Shown here: one piece after another, positions 1 through 8,675 of the stretch
Numbering within the stretch: position 1 is the first letter of the stretch
Layout of the letters: each line of letters starts with the position of its first letter
Source of the DNA: Hydrogeniiclostridium mannosilyticum
GTDB lineage: Bacteria > Bacillota > Clostridia > Oscillospirales > Acutalibacteraceae
Direction of reading: 5' to 3'
NCBI RefSeq assembly: GCF_003268275.1
Contig: NZ_QLYR01000001.1
Coordinates: forward strand, 946,542 to 1,010,541
Length of the DNA: 64,000 nt
The notes under the pieces: generated by a model
What the model saw: the letters and a program-made list of their open reading frames with translations, nothing else
What the model was told of the DNA's origin: nothing
The model's database searches: none
Position numbers and translations under genes: made by a program

Positions 1-931
1 CTCCGATCCTGCCGCCCAGGCCCGCGACGAGCTCGTCCCGCATACGGCGGGCCTCCTGCGCCGCCGCCAGAGCATAGTCCTCTTCCTTTGCCCCCGTCTT
101 CTGCCAGGCGCAGAGGATGGAGCGGGAAGCATTGATGACGGCGCCCAACCCCTTGGCGTCAAAGCCGGGCAGCACGTCACGCGCGCCGCCGCCCTGGGCC
201 CCATAGCCCGGCACCAGGAAGAAGGTGCGGGAAAGGCTGTGCCGCAGCTCAAGCAGCTGCTCGGGGTAGGTTGCCCCAACCACGGCGCCCACACCGGAAT
301 AGCCGTACCGGCCCGGCAGCGTCTCGCCCCACTGCTCACAGAGCCGTCCCATGGTGGCATAGAGGGTTTCGCCGCCCTCAAACTGGAGGTTCTGCAGCTC
401 GCCCGAAGAGGGATTGGAGGTTTTTACCAGGACGAAAATCCCTTTGCCGTAGGCCTCACAGTCCTTCAGCAGGGGCCGGATGCCATCCGACCCCAGGTAG
501 CCGTTAACCGTCAGGGCATCCCCGTCAAAGGCCGGGAAGGCCTCTTCCTCAACCTCAGCGCGGCCAAGATGTGCGGCGGAATAGGCCTCCATCGTCGTAC
601 CAATATCATTGCGCTTTCCGTCCGTAATCACAAAAAGGCCCTTTTCCCGCGCATAGGCAATGGTCTCCTGCAGGGCGCGCATCCCCTGCCAGCCATAAGC
701 CTCATAATAGGCGCACTGGGGCTTGACCGCCGGCACAATGGGGCTCAGCGCGTCGATCAGGCCCTTATTATAGGCCAGAATTGCCTCCGCCGCTCCCTCC
801 GGCGTTTTGCCGCACCGGCGGTACGCCTCCTCCCGAATGAAGGAAGGAATATAGGAAAGCTTCGGGTCCAGCCCGGCAACGCTTGGGTTCTGCTTTTCAA
901 TGATTTTCTCGATCAAACGGTCAAACGACAT
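1..931 (-). CDS. pyrF: Orotidine 5'-phosphate decarboxylase, 3' end cut by window edge
   Basis: Decarboxylates OMP to UMP, the last step of de novo pyrimidine synthesis. The minus-strand frame is open from the ATG at 931 to base 1 (about 310 codons), and the C-terminus lies outside the window. The protein starts MSFDRLIEKI. It carries SVAGLDPKLSYIP near residue 20, the catalytic Lys/Asp cluster DGKRNDIG near residue 95, LVKTSNPSSGE, and the phosphate-gripper motif LVPGYGAQGG. The length and these motifs fit the long (type 2) bacterial PyrF family. A GAGGAGG site lies 7 bases before the ATG. It follows pyrC by 112 bases on the same strand, so the two probably form an operon. Confidence 0.95.
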   Translation of the reverse strand, partial: MSFDRLIEKIIEKQNPSVAGLDPKLSYIPSFIREEAYRRCGKTPEGAAEAILAYNKGLIDALSPIVPAVKPQCAYYEAYGWQGMRALQETIAYAREKGLFVITDGKRNDIGTTMEAYSAAHLGRAEVEEEAFPAFDGDALTVNGYLGSDGIRPLLKDCEAYGKGIFVLVKTSNPSSGELQNLQFEGGETLYATMGRLCEQWGETLPGRYGYSGVGAVVGATYPEQLLELRHSLSRTFFLVPGYGAQGGGARDVLPGFDAKGLGAVINASRSILCAWQKTGAKEEDYALAAAQEARRMRDELVAGLGGRIG

Positions 932-1043
932 CGTGATCCTCCTCTGTTCGATGAATTGATGGGATAAAGAATAATGAAAGCGGCAGCAGGCGGCGCTCCG
1001 ATCCACTGGGGCCCGCGCAACCCGCATGCCGCGCCGTTTCAGG

Positions 1044-2321
1044 TCACAGGGCGCGGTAGACTACCGCGCCGCGGCAGACGGTCAGCCGGACACGGCCTAA
1101 CAGCGTCCGCCCCTTAAAAACCGCGTTTTCACTCTTGCCATGCAGAGCCTTGGGGTCCACCGTCCAGGACTCGCGGTGGTTGAAAAGCACCAGGTCCGCC
1201 GGAGCGCCGGGCTCCAGGCTGCCCGCCGGTAGGCCCAGCAGGCGGGCCGGGGCGGTGCTCATGCGCTCAAGCAGCTGGTACAGGGTGAGGATGCCCGGCC
1301 CGACCAGCTCCGTAATTCCCGCCGCCAGGGAGGTTTCCATGCCTATGCTGCCGTTAGGCGCCTTTTCAAAATCCGCCTTTTCCTGCGGCGTGTGCGGCGC
1401 ATGGTCCGTGGCAATGACCGCCAGCGTACCGTCCCGCAGCGCCTCACAGATCGCCAGGCGGTCCTCCTCCGTGCGCAGCGGCGGGCTCATGCGCTTATCG
1501 GCATCCCGATCCAAAAGCGCCTCCTCCGTCAGGGCAAAATAATGCGGGGCGGTCTCGCCCGTTACCCGCACACCGCGGCGCTGGGCATCGCGTATCATCG
1601 CCGCGCTGACCGCAGTGCTGACATGGCAGATATGGATGGGGACGCCGTAGGACTCCGCCAGCGCAATCTCCCGTGCTGTTGCGCAGTTTTCTGCGGCGGC
1701 CGGCACGCCGGGCACCCCCAGCTTACGGCTGACCGCGCCTTCATTCATCAGGCCGCCCGCGGAAAGGAACAGGTCCTCGCAGTGCGACACCACCGGCCTG
1801 CCCAGCGCCGCCGCCCGCTGCATGGCCTCCGCCATCAGGCGGCTGTCCGCCACAGGCCGCCCATCGTCGCTGAACGCGGAGGCGCCTGCTTCCGCCAGCT
1901 GCTCCATGCCGCACAGCGCCTCACCGTTCAGCCCCCGGGTGATCGCCGCCGCCACGTAAACCCGCGCCTTGGCGTCAGCCGACTTCTCCAGAACATAACG
2001 CACCGTCTCCGGCGAGTCGATTGCGGGCCGGGTATTCGGCATGCAAAGCAGGCTGGTCACCCCGCCTGCCGCCGCGGCCTCGCAACCGGTCAGGATATCC
2101 TCCTTTTCCGTAAAGCCGGGGTCGCGCAGATGCACATGCATGTCCACCAGGCCCGGGGCCGCCACACAGCCGCGCCCGTCGACCACCTCCGCATCCCCCG
2201 TGGGAAGGTCCCGCTTCAGCGCGGCAATTTTTCCGTTCTCAATTAAAACATCCAGCAGCGCGCCTTCGATCTTTTGGCCCGGATCGATGACCTTCGCGCC
2301 CTTTATCAATAATTTACTCAT
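1044..2321 (-). CDS. pyrC: Dihydroorotase
   Basis: Zinc amidohydrolase that cyclises carbamoyl aspartate to dihydroorotate. The protein (425 aa) starts MSKLLIKGAKVIDPG. It has the metal-binding signature DMHVHLRDPG near residue 55, SDDGRPV, a HCED motif, HICHVST and the catalytic ATDHAPH near residue 305. This is the usual length for class I dihydroorotase. An upstream in-frame start at 2339 exists, but the ATG at 2321 follows a GGAAAGG site and matches the normal family N-terminus. It is first in a pyrC-pyrF operon. No PyrR-type attenuator is obvious in the short leader. Confidence 0.97.
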   Translation of the reverse strand: MSKLLIKGAKVIDPGQKIEGALLDVLIENGKIAALKRDLPTGDAEVVDGRGCVAAPGLVDMHVHLRDPGFTEKEDILTGCEAAAAGGVTSLLCMPNTRPAIDSPETVRYVLEKSADAKARVYVAAAITRGLNGEALCGMEQLAEAGASAFSDDGRPVADSRLMAEAMQRAAALGRPVVSHCEDLFLSAGGLMNEGAVSRKLGVPGVPAAAENCATAREIALAESYGVPIHICHVSTAVSAAMIRDAQRRGVRVTGETAPHYFALTEEALLDRDADKRMSPPLRTEEDRLAICEALRDGTLAVIATDHAPHTPQEKADFEKAPNGSIGMETSLAAGITELVGPGILTLYQLLERMSTAPARLLGLPAGSLEPGAPADLVLFNHRESWTVDPKALHGKSENAVFKGRTLLGRVRLTVCRGAVVYRAL

Positions 2322-2402
2322 GATTTCGCCTTTCCTCAAGAAGTTTCTATCTCCTAAATGGTTCTTTCTATCTTTATAAAATCCATTCTATGGGCTTTTA
2401 CT

Positions 2403-2431
2403 ATTGTAGCATAAAACGCGCGGAATCTCAA
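2403..2431 (-). promoter_or_regulatory. SigA-type promoter of pyrC-pyrF
   Basis: On the minus strand TTGAGA is followed after 17 bases by TACAAT, with an extended TG before the -10. It sits about 80 bases upstream of the pyrC ATG. Confidence 0.7.
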
Positions 2432-2540
2432 ATTTCACCGGCACTTTTTAAGGGAAAATCCCACCCGGGCACAAAAGCGCGCGGCGGGCTGCATGAAGTC
2501 CCAAGCAGAACATGCCGGCGCATATCCGCCGGGGAGGCCG

Positions 2541-3311
2541 TCAGCGGTTTTCCTTCTGCCACTGGGTAGGCGTACGCCCCGTTAGGGCACGAAAGGCACG
2601 GTTGAAAACGGAGAGGTCGGCGTAGCCGCAAGCCTCTGCGATTTCCCGCACGGAGCACGCGGTATTCGCCAGCATCCACTTCGCATGGCCGATGCGCAGC
2701 ATCGTCAGGTAGCGGTGCGGCGTCATACCCCTGTCGCGTTGAAAGCTGCGGGTGAGGTAATCCCTGGAATAGTTCAGCGCCTCCTCCAGGTTCTCCATCT
2801 TCACCGGCTCCTGAAAATGGGCCGAGAGGTAGGCCTCTGTGCGCCGTACCAGGTCTTCATTACCCGACTCGTTTTTCAGGCCCCGGGACAGTTGGTCCAA
2901 CACCTCAAAAAACAGTGCTTGCTTGCCGAAGACCCGCCCCAAGCTCAGCCGTTCCAAACGGTCAAGCTCCTGCAAAACTGTTTCCAGCGGCTTTGGATTC
3001 CAGCCGCCCCGCAGCGGTATACTGCCATCTGCCGCCGTACCGTAGGCGCCGGAGAAATGGATATAAAAATAATGAGGCATGTCGCTCGGTTGCCGTGCGT
3101 GCTGTGTCAACCCTGCCCGCTGAATATAATATTCTCCGGCTTTGACCTCAACCGAGATTCCGTCTTCCTCAAAGCGCAGGGTTCCCTTCATTAAAAGCAG
3201 CAGCACGCTGTATGGCGCGTTGCGTGTTACATGAAACTCCCCCGGCGAAAACGTACGGAAGGAAGCGGCCAGATAAGCTGGAACCGGCTCTGCCTTTAAA
3301 AAATCATTCAT
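2541..3311 (-). CDS. AraC-family transcriptional regulator
   Basis: 256 aa. Residues 1-120 form a cupin-like sensing domain (EVKAGEYYIQRAGL, HYFYIHFSGAYG), as in sugar-responsive AraC proteins. Residues 150-256 carry the two AraC helix-turn-helix units: NYSRDYLTRSFQRDRGMTPH, and the signature IAEACGYADLSVFNRAFRAL followed by TGRTPTQWQ. A GGGGAG site precedes the ATG. It stands alone with its own promoter, and no sugar operon lies next to it, so its target is unknown. The family usually controls sugar uptake or catabolism. Confidence 0.9.
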   Translation of the reverse strand: MNDFLKAEPVPAYLAASFRTFSPGEFHVTRNAPYSVLLLLMKGTLRFEEDGISVEVKAGEYYIQRAGLTQHARQPSDMPHYFYIHFSGAYGTAADGSIPLRGGWNPKPLETVLQELDRLERLSLGRVFGKQALFFEVLDQLSRGLKNESGNEDLVRRTEAYLSAHFQEPVKMENLEEALNYSRDYLTRSFQRDRGMTPHRYLTMLRIGHAKWMLANTACSVREIAEACGYADLSVFNRAFRALTGRTPTQWQKENR

Positions 3312-3334
3312 TAAAGCATCTCCCCTCGCTTTTC

Positions 3335-3362
3335 AGTATACAAAAACCAAGGGATTTTGCAA
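3335..3362 (-). promoter_or_regulatory. Promoter of AraC regulator
   Basis: Minus-strand TTGCAA, 16-base spacer, TATACT, 24 bases before the start codon. Confidence 0.6.
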
Positions 3363-3540
3363 GAACTATTCCGGCGCTGCCGCGATGCGCCGGAGGCCGT
3401 CAGCAGCTATACCCGCCTCTAAACGACTATTTAAAAATCCGGACGCCTGCGGTTCTTTTTCGTAAGCTCGCAGTGCTCCCACAGCGCCTGTGCAGGCGGG
3501 CAAAGCGGCGCCTTCCCGGATGCTCAGGCAATCGGGCAGC

Positions 3541-3578
3541 AAAAAGCACGCCGGGAGTCTTCAGCCTCCCCGGCGCGC
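3541..3578 (-). terminator. Terminator of the 3605-4330 gene
   Basis: GC-rich stem (arms 3566-3578 and 3546-3557, GCGCGCCGGGGAG against CTCCCGGCGTGC) followed on the minus strand by TTTTT. Confidence 0.8.
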
Positions 3579-3604
3579 CTTCATACACAAATTTTTTACC
3601 GCGC

Positions 3605-4330
3605 TTATAATCTGCGATAGTATTTATCGTTGAGCAGGCGCGCCTTCCTGCCCCTGCGGCGGGATTTCTGGCGCTTGTAGCGCGTACGCCCATAGCCGCT
3701 CCTCGGCGGACGCCGGTTGCTCAAAATAACCACCACAACAATTAATATGCCGATGCCAATACATACCCAGGAGATGATCCCCAGCCAATTGATTTGATCG
3801 TTATCATCGTCCGAAACGGGAGCGGACAGAACCCCAGCGCCGCTCACCTCGGCAACGCTGGGCAGCCGGATGCCGCTGGAAGCCTCTGACGGCGCTTCCG
3901 ACTGAAGGGAGGAAAGCGCTGAGGGGTCCTCGCTGCGCGCAAAGGAGCTTGTACCAGCCGCACTGGCCGCATTGATCGCACTGGCCCGCGGCGCCGAGCT
4001 TACAGCGCCGGGCTTATTCTGAACCGTGGTTTGTGCGGGCGTTTGCGTCTCCTCCTTGGGAGGCGCCTGCGTTTGAGCCTCGGAGGCCGGCTTCGGATTG
4101 GATTCCGGTTTGGGTTCCGGCTTCGGGGCCTGGGTCGACACATCTTCCGACGTCTGGGCGGGAATGGAGCTTGAGCTGTCCGCCGAAGCGGACGGCTCCT
4201 TTGAGGCCTCGTCCCGGGTTTCCGGCTCTGCCGGCACGGCGTAAACATCCGGCGTATATAGGGCGGCGGCCCCAAAAGCAAGGCATATGGTAAAGGCCAG
4301 CAGGGCCAATAGCTTCTTATGTTGCTTCAT
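3605..4330 (-). CDS. Exported Ser/Pro/Ala-rich protein with C-terminal membrane anchor
   Basis: 241 aa, family not recognised. Residues 1-30 are a signal peptide (MKQHKKLLALLAFTICLAFG, cleavage near VYA-VPA). Residues 31-170 are low-complexity: PEPKPESNPKPASEAQ, then Ser/Ala-rich. One transmembrane helix follows (WLGIISWVCIGIGILIVVVV), then a very basic tail rich in Arg/Lys (about 38 residues). This suggests an extracellular disordered stalk with a positively charged cytoplasmic tail; there is no LPxTG motif. The start at 4330 has GAGGAGAG upstream. A longer in-frame start at 4417 would place 29 residues before the signal peptide and is unlikely. Confidence 0.7.
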   Translation of the reverse strand: MKQHKKLLALLAFTICLAFGAAALYTPDVYAVPAEPETRDEASKEPSASADSSSSIPAQTSEDVSTQAPKPEPKPESNPKPASEAQTQAPPKEETQTPAQTTVQNKPGAVSSAPRASAINAASAAGTSSFARSEDPSALSSLQSEAPSEASSGIRLPSVAEVSGAGVLSAPVSDDDNDQINWLGIISWVCIGIGILIVVVVILSNRRPPRSGYGRTRYKRQKSRRRGRKARLLNDKYYRRL

Positions 4331-4842
4331 CGTTCTCTCCTCGTTGTCAGCCGGGCCCGTATTGCCTCTGCCTCCGGCCCGCTGCCACATCTTGTTTTTG
4401 TGAAAAGGCTCCGGCATGGGAAATCCCCCAGCCGAAATACCGCTTTTGCTCTTTTTATTTCAATGGTTGAAGGCAGGAGCCTCCCGCATGAAGCGTCCGG
4501 CGCGCCCTTGCCCATGTCCGCGATCAGTGTACCAGAAAAATATGGAAAGATTATGTCCATCTTCTATCACATTTCTGAACAATCAGCATTGCGGTTATTT
4601 ATTTTAATAGCGTATTTAAAATACTAATATCAAGGATAAAAATCGATCTTCTATATATTTACTGCCAAAGGGCTTCGCCTCTTTGGCAATGGTGAAATGC
4701 GTGCCCACAGGCCCGCCGCCAGCTGCGGCTGCCCTTGGCAGTGGAAAACGCCGCGGCAGCAAATTTACTTTTAGGCCATGCCCTTTCCTGCCAAAACTGG
4801 CAATAAGCCCAATTTTTTTATATTATAGCACATAAATTGAGG
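4331..4842. other. Non-coding gap with a hairpin
   Basis: No convincing gene on either strand. An AT-rich part (4560-4660) may hold the promoter of the minus-strand gene at 4330. A hairpin with arms TGCCAAAG (4663-4670) and CTTTGGCA (4681-4688) follows. Further GCCA/TGGC pieces occur at 4730-4805. Confidence 0.4.
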
Positions 4843-5046
4843 TTAAATCAAGTAAACAAGCAATTCATCCAGCAATTCGCCGTTAAAGCGCAAATGCTTC
4901 CCTGTCAGCCGGTATAAAAGTGTATTTTCGTCTCCAAAACCGATTTGCCGGCATTGATAGTCCACCTCATTGAGGCCGGCGGCAAACAAAATGATTAATA
5001 ACGTACAAATAAACGAGGTTAAAAAAGCTTTCCATCTACGACCCAC
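4843..5046 (-). CDS. Small membrane protein downstream of spoIIP
   Basis: 67 aa beginning at a GTG. Residues 5-25 form one hydrophobic helix (FLTSFICTLLIILFAAGL). The rest is soluble and mixed in charge. No family is recognised. It lies 36 bases after the spoIIP stop on the same strand with an AAAGGACGG site upstream, so it is probably co-transcribed with spoIIP. A sporulation role is possible from context only. Confidence 0.55.
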   Translation of the reverse strand: MGRRWKAFLTSFICTLLIILFAAGLNEVDYQCRQIGFGDENTLLYRLTGKHLRFNGELLDELLVYLI

Positions 5047-5082
5047 TTTTTACATCCGTCCTTTGGTTTCATTCTGACGGAG

Positions 5083-6174
5083 CTATTCCTCAACTACCAA
5101 ATCGTTCAGCGTATCCACCAGCGCGTTGCCGAACAGCTCGCCGGAGTACAGCACCTCCTCCAGGGTGCTGCCGTCCGTGCCGAACTCAACCAGCAGCGAG
5201 CCGCGCGTCATATGCTCATTATATTTTTTCGGGCAAAAATGAAGCGGGCGGGCCAGGGTTGGGTATAGATCGCTGACCGAGCGCTGAATGCGCACCGCCA
5301 GCCGCAGGTTGTACTCCCAGTCCGGGAACCCAAGCTGGCCGTTGTCGTCACAGCCGGAAACCACCATAATCTGCGCAGCCTTTTTTCCGTTGATGACCAC
5401 GGTGGGTTTGATGCGGTTGTCACTAGAGCCGAGCGCGTCGCGGTGAATATCCAGCGTTACCTGTATGCCGGGGTATTTTTCCAGGTTCCGCTGGATGGTC
5501 TCCCCCGAACGGTCATAGGATCCGTTGTAGCTCGGGTAGTCGTGGCAGGTGGTGTCATGCACCACGCCATAGCCCGCCGCCTTCAGCTTCTTTTCAATCT
5601 CGTCCCCAACAGCGACTACATTGCGCGAATTGTCCTGCGTACGGGTTTCGCCCTGAAAGGCCTCCGTCGTATGCGTATGGTAGATCAGAATTTCCACACT
5701 TCCGTCTCTTTTTAGTTTGACCGCCGGCTGGCGGTTTAATTCCTCGCCGATGTCAATTCCGTGATTTGTATTTGAATTTTTCACCCACAGGTTTCCATAT
5801 TGCAGGCCTGTGTTTGCCATTGTCATCTCGGTGATTCCATCGCCCGCCATCGTCGGCACCGCCCCGTCGGAGGAATTGCCCCCCTCCTCCGCCCGGCTGC
5901 TTTGGGCTGATTCAGCGGGCTGGCTCTCCTCCCCCGCCGGCGCTTCAGACTGCTGCGCGGCGGCGGAAGGCTCCGGCTCCTGCGCCGATGCGTCCGGCCG
6001 GCCGGCATCCTCGCGCAAAAGGCCGGCGGCCCCATCCGGAAAAATAAAGCCCGCCGCAGCCAATACCGCATCCGGTTCCCCAAAAAGCGGCATCCGTATC
6101 GCCACACAAAACACGCCCAAACAGCACAGAATTGCCGTTATAACTAAAACGCCCCGTTGACCCCACCGTTTCAT
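5083..6174 (-). CDS. spoIIP: Stage II sporulation protein P
   Basis: Peptidoglycan amidase/endopeptidase that, with SpoIID and SpoIIM, thins septal wall during forespore engulfment. The protein (363 aa) has an N-terminal membrane anchor (GVLVITAILCCLGVFCVAIR), then a Ser/Glu/Ala-rich linker. The SpoIIP catalytic domain follows: EILIYHTHTTEAF near residue 155, VTLDIHRDALG, a VVSGCDDNGQLGFPDW segment and LLVEFGTDGSTLEE near the end. I place the start at the ATG at 6174, right before the anchor, with GGAAGGG upstream; the longer frame to 6381 has no homology-like sequence. It lies 178 bases downstream of gpr, the common gpr-spoIIP order in spore formers. Confidence 0.95.
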   Translation of the reverse strand: MKRWGQRGVLVITAILCCLGVFCVAIRMPLFGEPDAVLAAAGFIFPDGAAGLLREDAGRPDASAQEPEPSAAAQQSEAPAGEESQPAESAQSSRAEEGGNSSDGAVPTMAGDGITEMTMANTGLQYGNLWVKNSNTNHGIDIGEELNRQPAVKLKRDGSVEILIYHTHTTEAFQGETRTQDNSRNVVAVGDEIEKKLKAAGYGVVHDTTCHDYPSYNGSYDRSGETIQRNLEKYPGIQVTLDIHRDALGSSDNRIKPTVVINGKKAAQIMVVSGCDDNGQLGFPDWEYNLRLAVRIQRSVSDLYPTLARPLHFCPKKYNEHMTRGSLLVEFGTDGSTLEEVLYSGELFGNALVDTLNDLVVEE

Positions 6175-6352
6175 TGCACACACCCTTCCACACGGCCTGT
6201 TTTCCACGTCCCTGCCAGGAGCGGAAGCTTTTTCCCCGGCGGGCAGCCGCGGGGCCCTGCCCCTGGACGATGCGCCGGGTTTTCCATGTAAAATATCTAT
6301 GCGGAGGAGCCGCCAAAAATACCGGCTCCGCTTTTGGGGCGCATTTCCCCGG

Positions 6353-7165
6353 CTAATCCAGCAGCAGGCCGAAGTCCTCAACCGACAGGCTGGGATTGAG
6401 CGCGGTATTCAGCGCCATGCCCAGCAGCCGGGCCCCTCGCATGACCAGCAGGTCGATTTCCCGGGGCGTCACAATCATCTGTGCGCCGCGCGGCGAAACC
6501 TGTTCCTCCACATCCCTACCCGCCAGATCCGCCGCCAATGTCCGTGCCTCCACCACCGTGGGAATCCCCAGCGACACCACCGGCGCCCCCAGCGTCTCCG
6601 CGTTAAGGCCGGGGCGGCGGTTGCCGACCCCGCCGCCGGGCGCCAGGCCCCTGTCGCTGATCTGCACCGTGCAGCCCAAGCGGGAAAGGCTTTTTGCCGC
6701 CAACGCATCCGCGACCACCACCACATCGGGCTTCAGGGCCGCACACAGGGCCGCCGTCATCTCCTGAACCTCTATCCCCGTGTTGCCAAGCACGCCGGGC
6801 GCTACCACCGCCACCGGGCGCAGCCCGTCCAGCCCCGTTACCCGCGCTAGCTCGCCCCGAATATGGCGCGTTGCCAATACGCTGCGTGCAAACCGCGGCC
6901 CCAAGGCATCCGGGGTAATGTCCCAGTTGCCGATTCCCACTACCAGCACCGTCCCCTCTCCCTTTAAAAAGGCCGCAAGCTCACCGGACAGGAGCGACAG
7001 CACCTCCTCACCGCTGTCAATATGGTCTGAAATCGGCGGCATCTCTACGGTGACATACCTTCCCCCCTCGTGCGTCAGCCGTGTGATTTTGCAGGCGCCA
7101 CGCTCCTCCTGCTGCTGTTCCCGGCGGGGCACATATTCCATCGCCAGATCTGTACGGAAAACCAT
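6353..7165 (-). CDS. gpr: Germination protease
   Basis: Aspartate-type protease (peptidase family A25) that degrades small acid-soluble spore proteins at germination. 270 aa, shorter than the Bacillus enzyme (about 370 aa), as in many Clostridia. It starts MVFRTDLAMEYVPR, the typical mature N-terminus, so there is almost no propeptide. Family motifs are VLVVGIGNWDITPDALGP near residue 95, DVVVVADALAAKSL, and ISDRGLAPGGGVGNRR near residue 185; the acidic active-site residues lie in the first and second of these. It is divergent from rpsT. Confidence 0.95.
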   Translation of the reverse strand: MVFRTDLAMEYVPRREQQQEERGACKITRLTHEGGRYVTVEMPPISDHIDSGEEVLSLLSGELAAFLKGEGTVLVVGIGNWDITPDALGPRFARSVLATRHIRGELARVTGLDGLRPVAVVAPGVLGNTGIEVQEMTAALCAALKPDVVVVADALAAKSLSRLGCTVQISDRGLAPGGGVGNRRPGLNAETLGAPVVSLGIPTVVEARTLAADLAGRDVEEQVSPRGAQMIVTPREIDLLVMRGARLLGMALNTALNPSLSVEDFGLLLD

Positions 7166-7349
7166 TTATTCAACATCCTTTCCTAAGCATAACCCGGGGA
7201 GGCCGCCCGGCCCCGCGGGTCGGCTGAATTTATCATCCTATCCAAAACAGTTTTGCCATTTACAGGTAAAAAAATACCCTTCCCGTCAGACAACCTCGGG
7301 AAGAAGCAACATCAGCGGTATTTTCCGACTCAGCAGTAAAATTTAAGAC

Positions 7350-7378
7350 TTGCATTTTTACAGAGAAAATGCTAAAAT
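7350..7378 (+). promoter_or_regulatory. Promoter of rpsT
   Basis: TTGCAT, 17-base spacer, TAAAAT, 35 bases before the rpsT start. Confidence 0.75.
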
Positions 7379-7413
7379 ATATTCTACGTGACAACATCAA
7401 AGGAGGTGGAAAT

Positions 7414-7677
7414 ATGCCCAACATTAAATCTGCAAAGAAACGCGTAAGAGTTACCGCCGCTAAAACCCTGGCAAAGAAGGCTGCAACCTCCGAGCTGAGA
7501 ACAGAGCTTAAAAAAGCTGCTGCAGCGCTTGAAGGCAACCAGGCCGACAAGGCGGAGGCCGTCCGTGTTGCTGTTAAAAAGCTGGACCAGGCCGCTGCAA
7601 AGGGAATCGTTCATAAGAACGCTGCCGCCAGGAAAAAAGCTCAGCTGGCAAAAAAGCTGAATGCTGCAAACGCTTAA
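7414..7677 (+). CDS. rpsT: 30S ribosomal protein S20
   Basis: 87 aa, starting MPNIKSAKKRVRVTAAKTL, the standard S20 N-terminus. The protein is Lys/Ala-rich and helical, ending in AARKKAQLAKKLNAA. It binds 16S rRNA in the small subunit. The start at 7414 follows a full AGGAGGTGG site; the in-frame ATG at 7369 lies in the promoter. It is monocistronic, with its own promoter and terminator. Confidence 0.98.
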   Translation: MPNIKSAKKRVRVTAAKTLAKKAATSELRTELKKAAAALEGNQADKAEAVRVAVKKLDQAAAKGIVHKNAAARKKAQLAKKLNAANA

Positions 7678-7690
7678 ACCGCGTTTAAAG

Positions 7691-7717
7691 AGCAGGGCAA
7701 TGTGGCCCTGCTTTTTT
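7691..7717 (+). terminator. rpsT terminator
   Basis: Stem AGCAGGGC/GCCCTGCT with a 6-base loop, followed by TTTTTT. Confidence 0.9.
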
Positions 7718-7875
7718 ATTTTTACGGGGCGCTTCTTCCGGCTGTAAAGCCCCGCCCGGCGGCAAGCACAGGGCTGTCTATTTTCCAATGCCTGTGTTGA
7801 CTTTTGATTTAGAATCTAGTATGATGAATATAGGAAAATCAAAATTTGTATTGATTTAATGGAGGTGCTCAGTCC

Positions 7876-8025
7876 ATGAAAAAAAGTGGCTTTACTGTTT
7901 TTATAACCGTTGTATCCGCGCTGGCGGCTGTAGCGGCTGCCGTTGTTGCCGCCACTCTGTTTTTTGAGAAAAAAAAGAAGGACGAAGAGGAACTGGAGCA
8001 TTACCTCGACTGCTCCATTCAGTAA
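7876..8025 (+). CDS. 49-aa single-pass membrane peptide
   Basis: The frame encodes MKKSGFTVFITVVSALAAVA, then more hydrophobic residues to about residue 30 (VVAATLFF). A charged tail EKKKKDEEELEHYLDCSIQ follows. A GGAGGTG site lies upstream at 7861 and a strong hairpin follows the stop, so it looks like a real small gene. The pattern of one N-terminal helix and a Lys/Glu tail recurs in uncharacterised Clostridial membrane peptides. Function unknown. Confidence 0.7.
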   Translation: MKKSGFTVFITVVSALAAVAAAVVAATLFFEKKKKDEEELEHYLDCSIQ

Positions 8026-8051
8026 ATGCCTGGGTCCCGGCTATAATGTAA

Positions 8052-8080
8052 GGGCGGCTGTTTAAACAGCCGCCCTTTTT
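8052..8080. terminator. Terminator between small peptide gene and spoVAE
   Basis: Perfect palindrome GGGCGGCTG-TTTAAA-CAGCCGCCC (8052-8075) followed by TTTTT on the plus strand. It lies between convergent genes and may also stop spoVAE transcription, although the minus side has fewer T residues. Confidence 0.85.
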
Positions 8081-8082
8081 AC

Positions 8083-8451
8083 TTAATTTTTATCCGAGGA
8101 TTTTGACAGCAGCGCGGCAATATAGCCGAAGAACACCGCTGCCGCAATACCGGCTGCACTGGCCGCCACACCGCCGGAGAAAGCGCCCAGCAGCCCATGC
8201 TGCTGCACGGCCTCCCGGGTGCCCTCCGCCATCAGGTAGCCAAAGCCCGTCAGCGGCACCGTGGCCCCTGCGCCCGCAAAATCGACCAGCGGGCCGTAAA
8301 GGCCCAGCGCTGTTAAAATGACGCCCGCCGTCACAAATGAAACCAGAATCCGGGCCGGGGTCAGCTTGGTAAAATCAATCAGCAACTGGCCGATAACGCA
8401 GATTGCGCCGCCAATTACAAAAGCCCATACGTAATCCAAAACCATTTCCAC
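8083..8451 (-). CDS. spoVAE: Stage V sporulation protein AE
   Basis: 122 aa, almost entirely hydrophobic with three to four membrane helices: VWAFVIGGAICVIGQLLID, ARILVSFVTAGVILTALGLY, GATVPLTGFGYLMAEGT and a C-terminal helix. The VIGGxICxIGQ and PLTGFG motifs are typical of SpoVAE. The SpoVA complex moves dipicolinic acid across the inner spore membrane. It normally sits between spoVAD and other spoVA genes; here it is alone, so the partners must be elsewhere. AAAGGTGG precedes the ATG. Confidence 0.92.
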   Translation of the reverse strand: MEMVLDYVWAFVIGGAICVIGQLLIDFTKLTPARILVSFVTAGVILTALGLYGPLVDFAGAGATVPLTGFGYLMAEGTREAVQQHGLLGAFSGGVAASAAGIAAAVFFGYIAALLSKSSDKN

Positions 8452-8587
8452 CTTTCACAAAGCGCCGCCCAGCTGCCTGACGGCAGGACGGCCCGCATTT
8501 GTTTATTAAACTTTTGCCCTCTCGCGCATTAGTTTTACTCCGGCGGCGGCAAATATGCGCTCCGATTGGTCTCTTTGCTTTTCAAGC

Positions 8588-8616
8588 TTTACATTTGCTA
8601 AAAATCGTAGTATTGT
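8588..8616 (+). promoter_or_regulatory. Promoter of D-amino acid aminotransferase
   Basis: TTTACA, 17-base spacer, TATTGT, 60 bases before the start codon. Confidence 0.5.
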
Positions 8617-8675
8617 TAAAAAAACTTGATTTTTTAATTCTTTAATTAGGGCCAAGCTGCCGGAAAGGATCAGAC

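Noticed and set aside
239-967. Plus-strand open frame of 242 aa over pyrF
   Set aside because: It is antisense to a clear pyrF and has no family-like sequence or ribosome site.
2340-2402. PyrR-binding attenuator upstream of pyrC
   Set aside because: The leader is short and lacks the conserved PyrR loop or a terminator hairpin.
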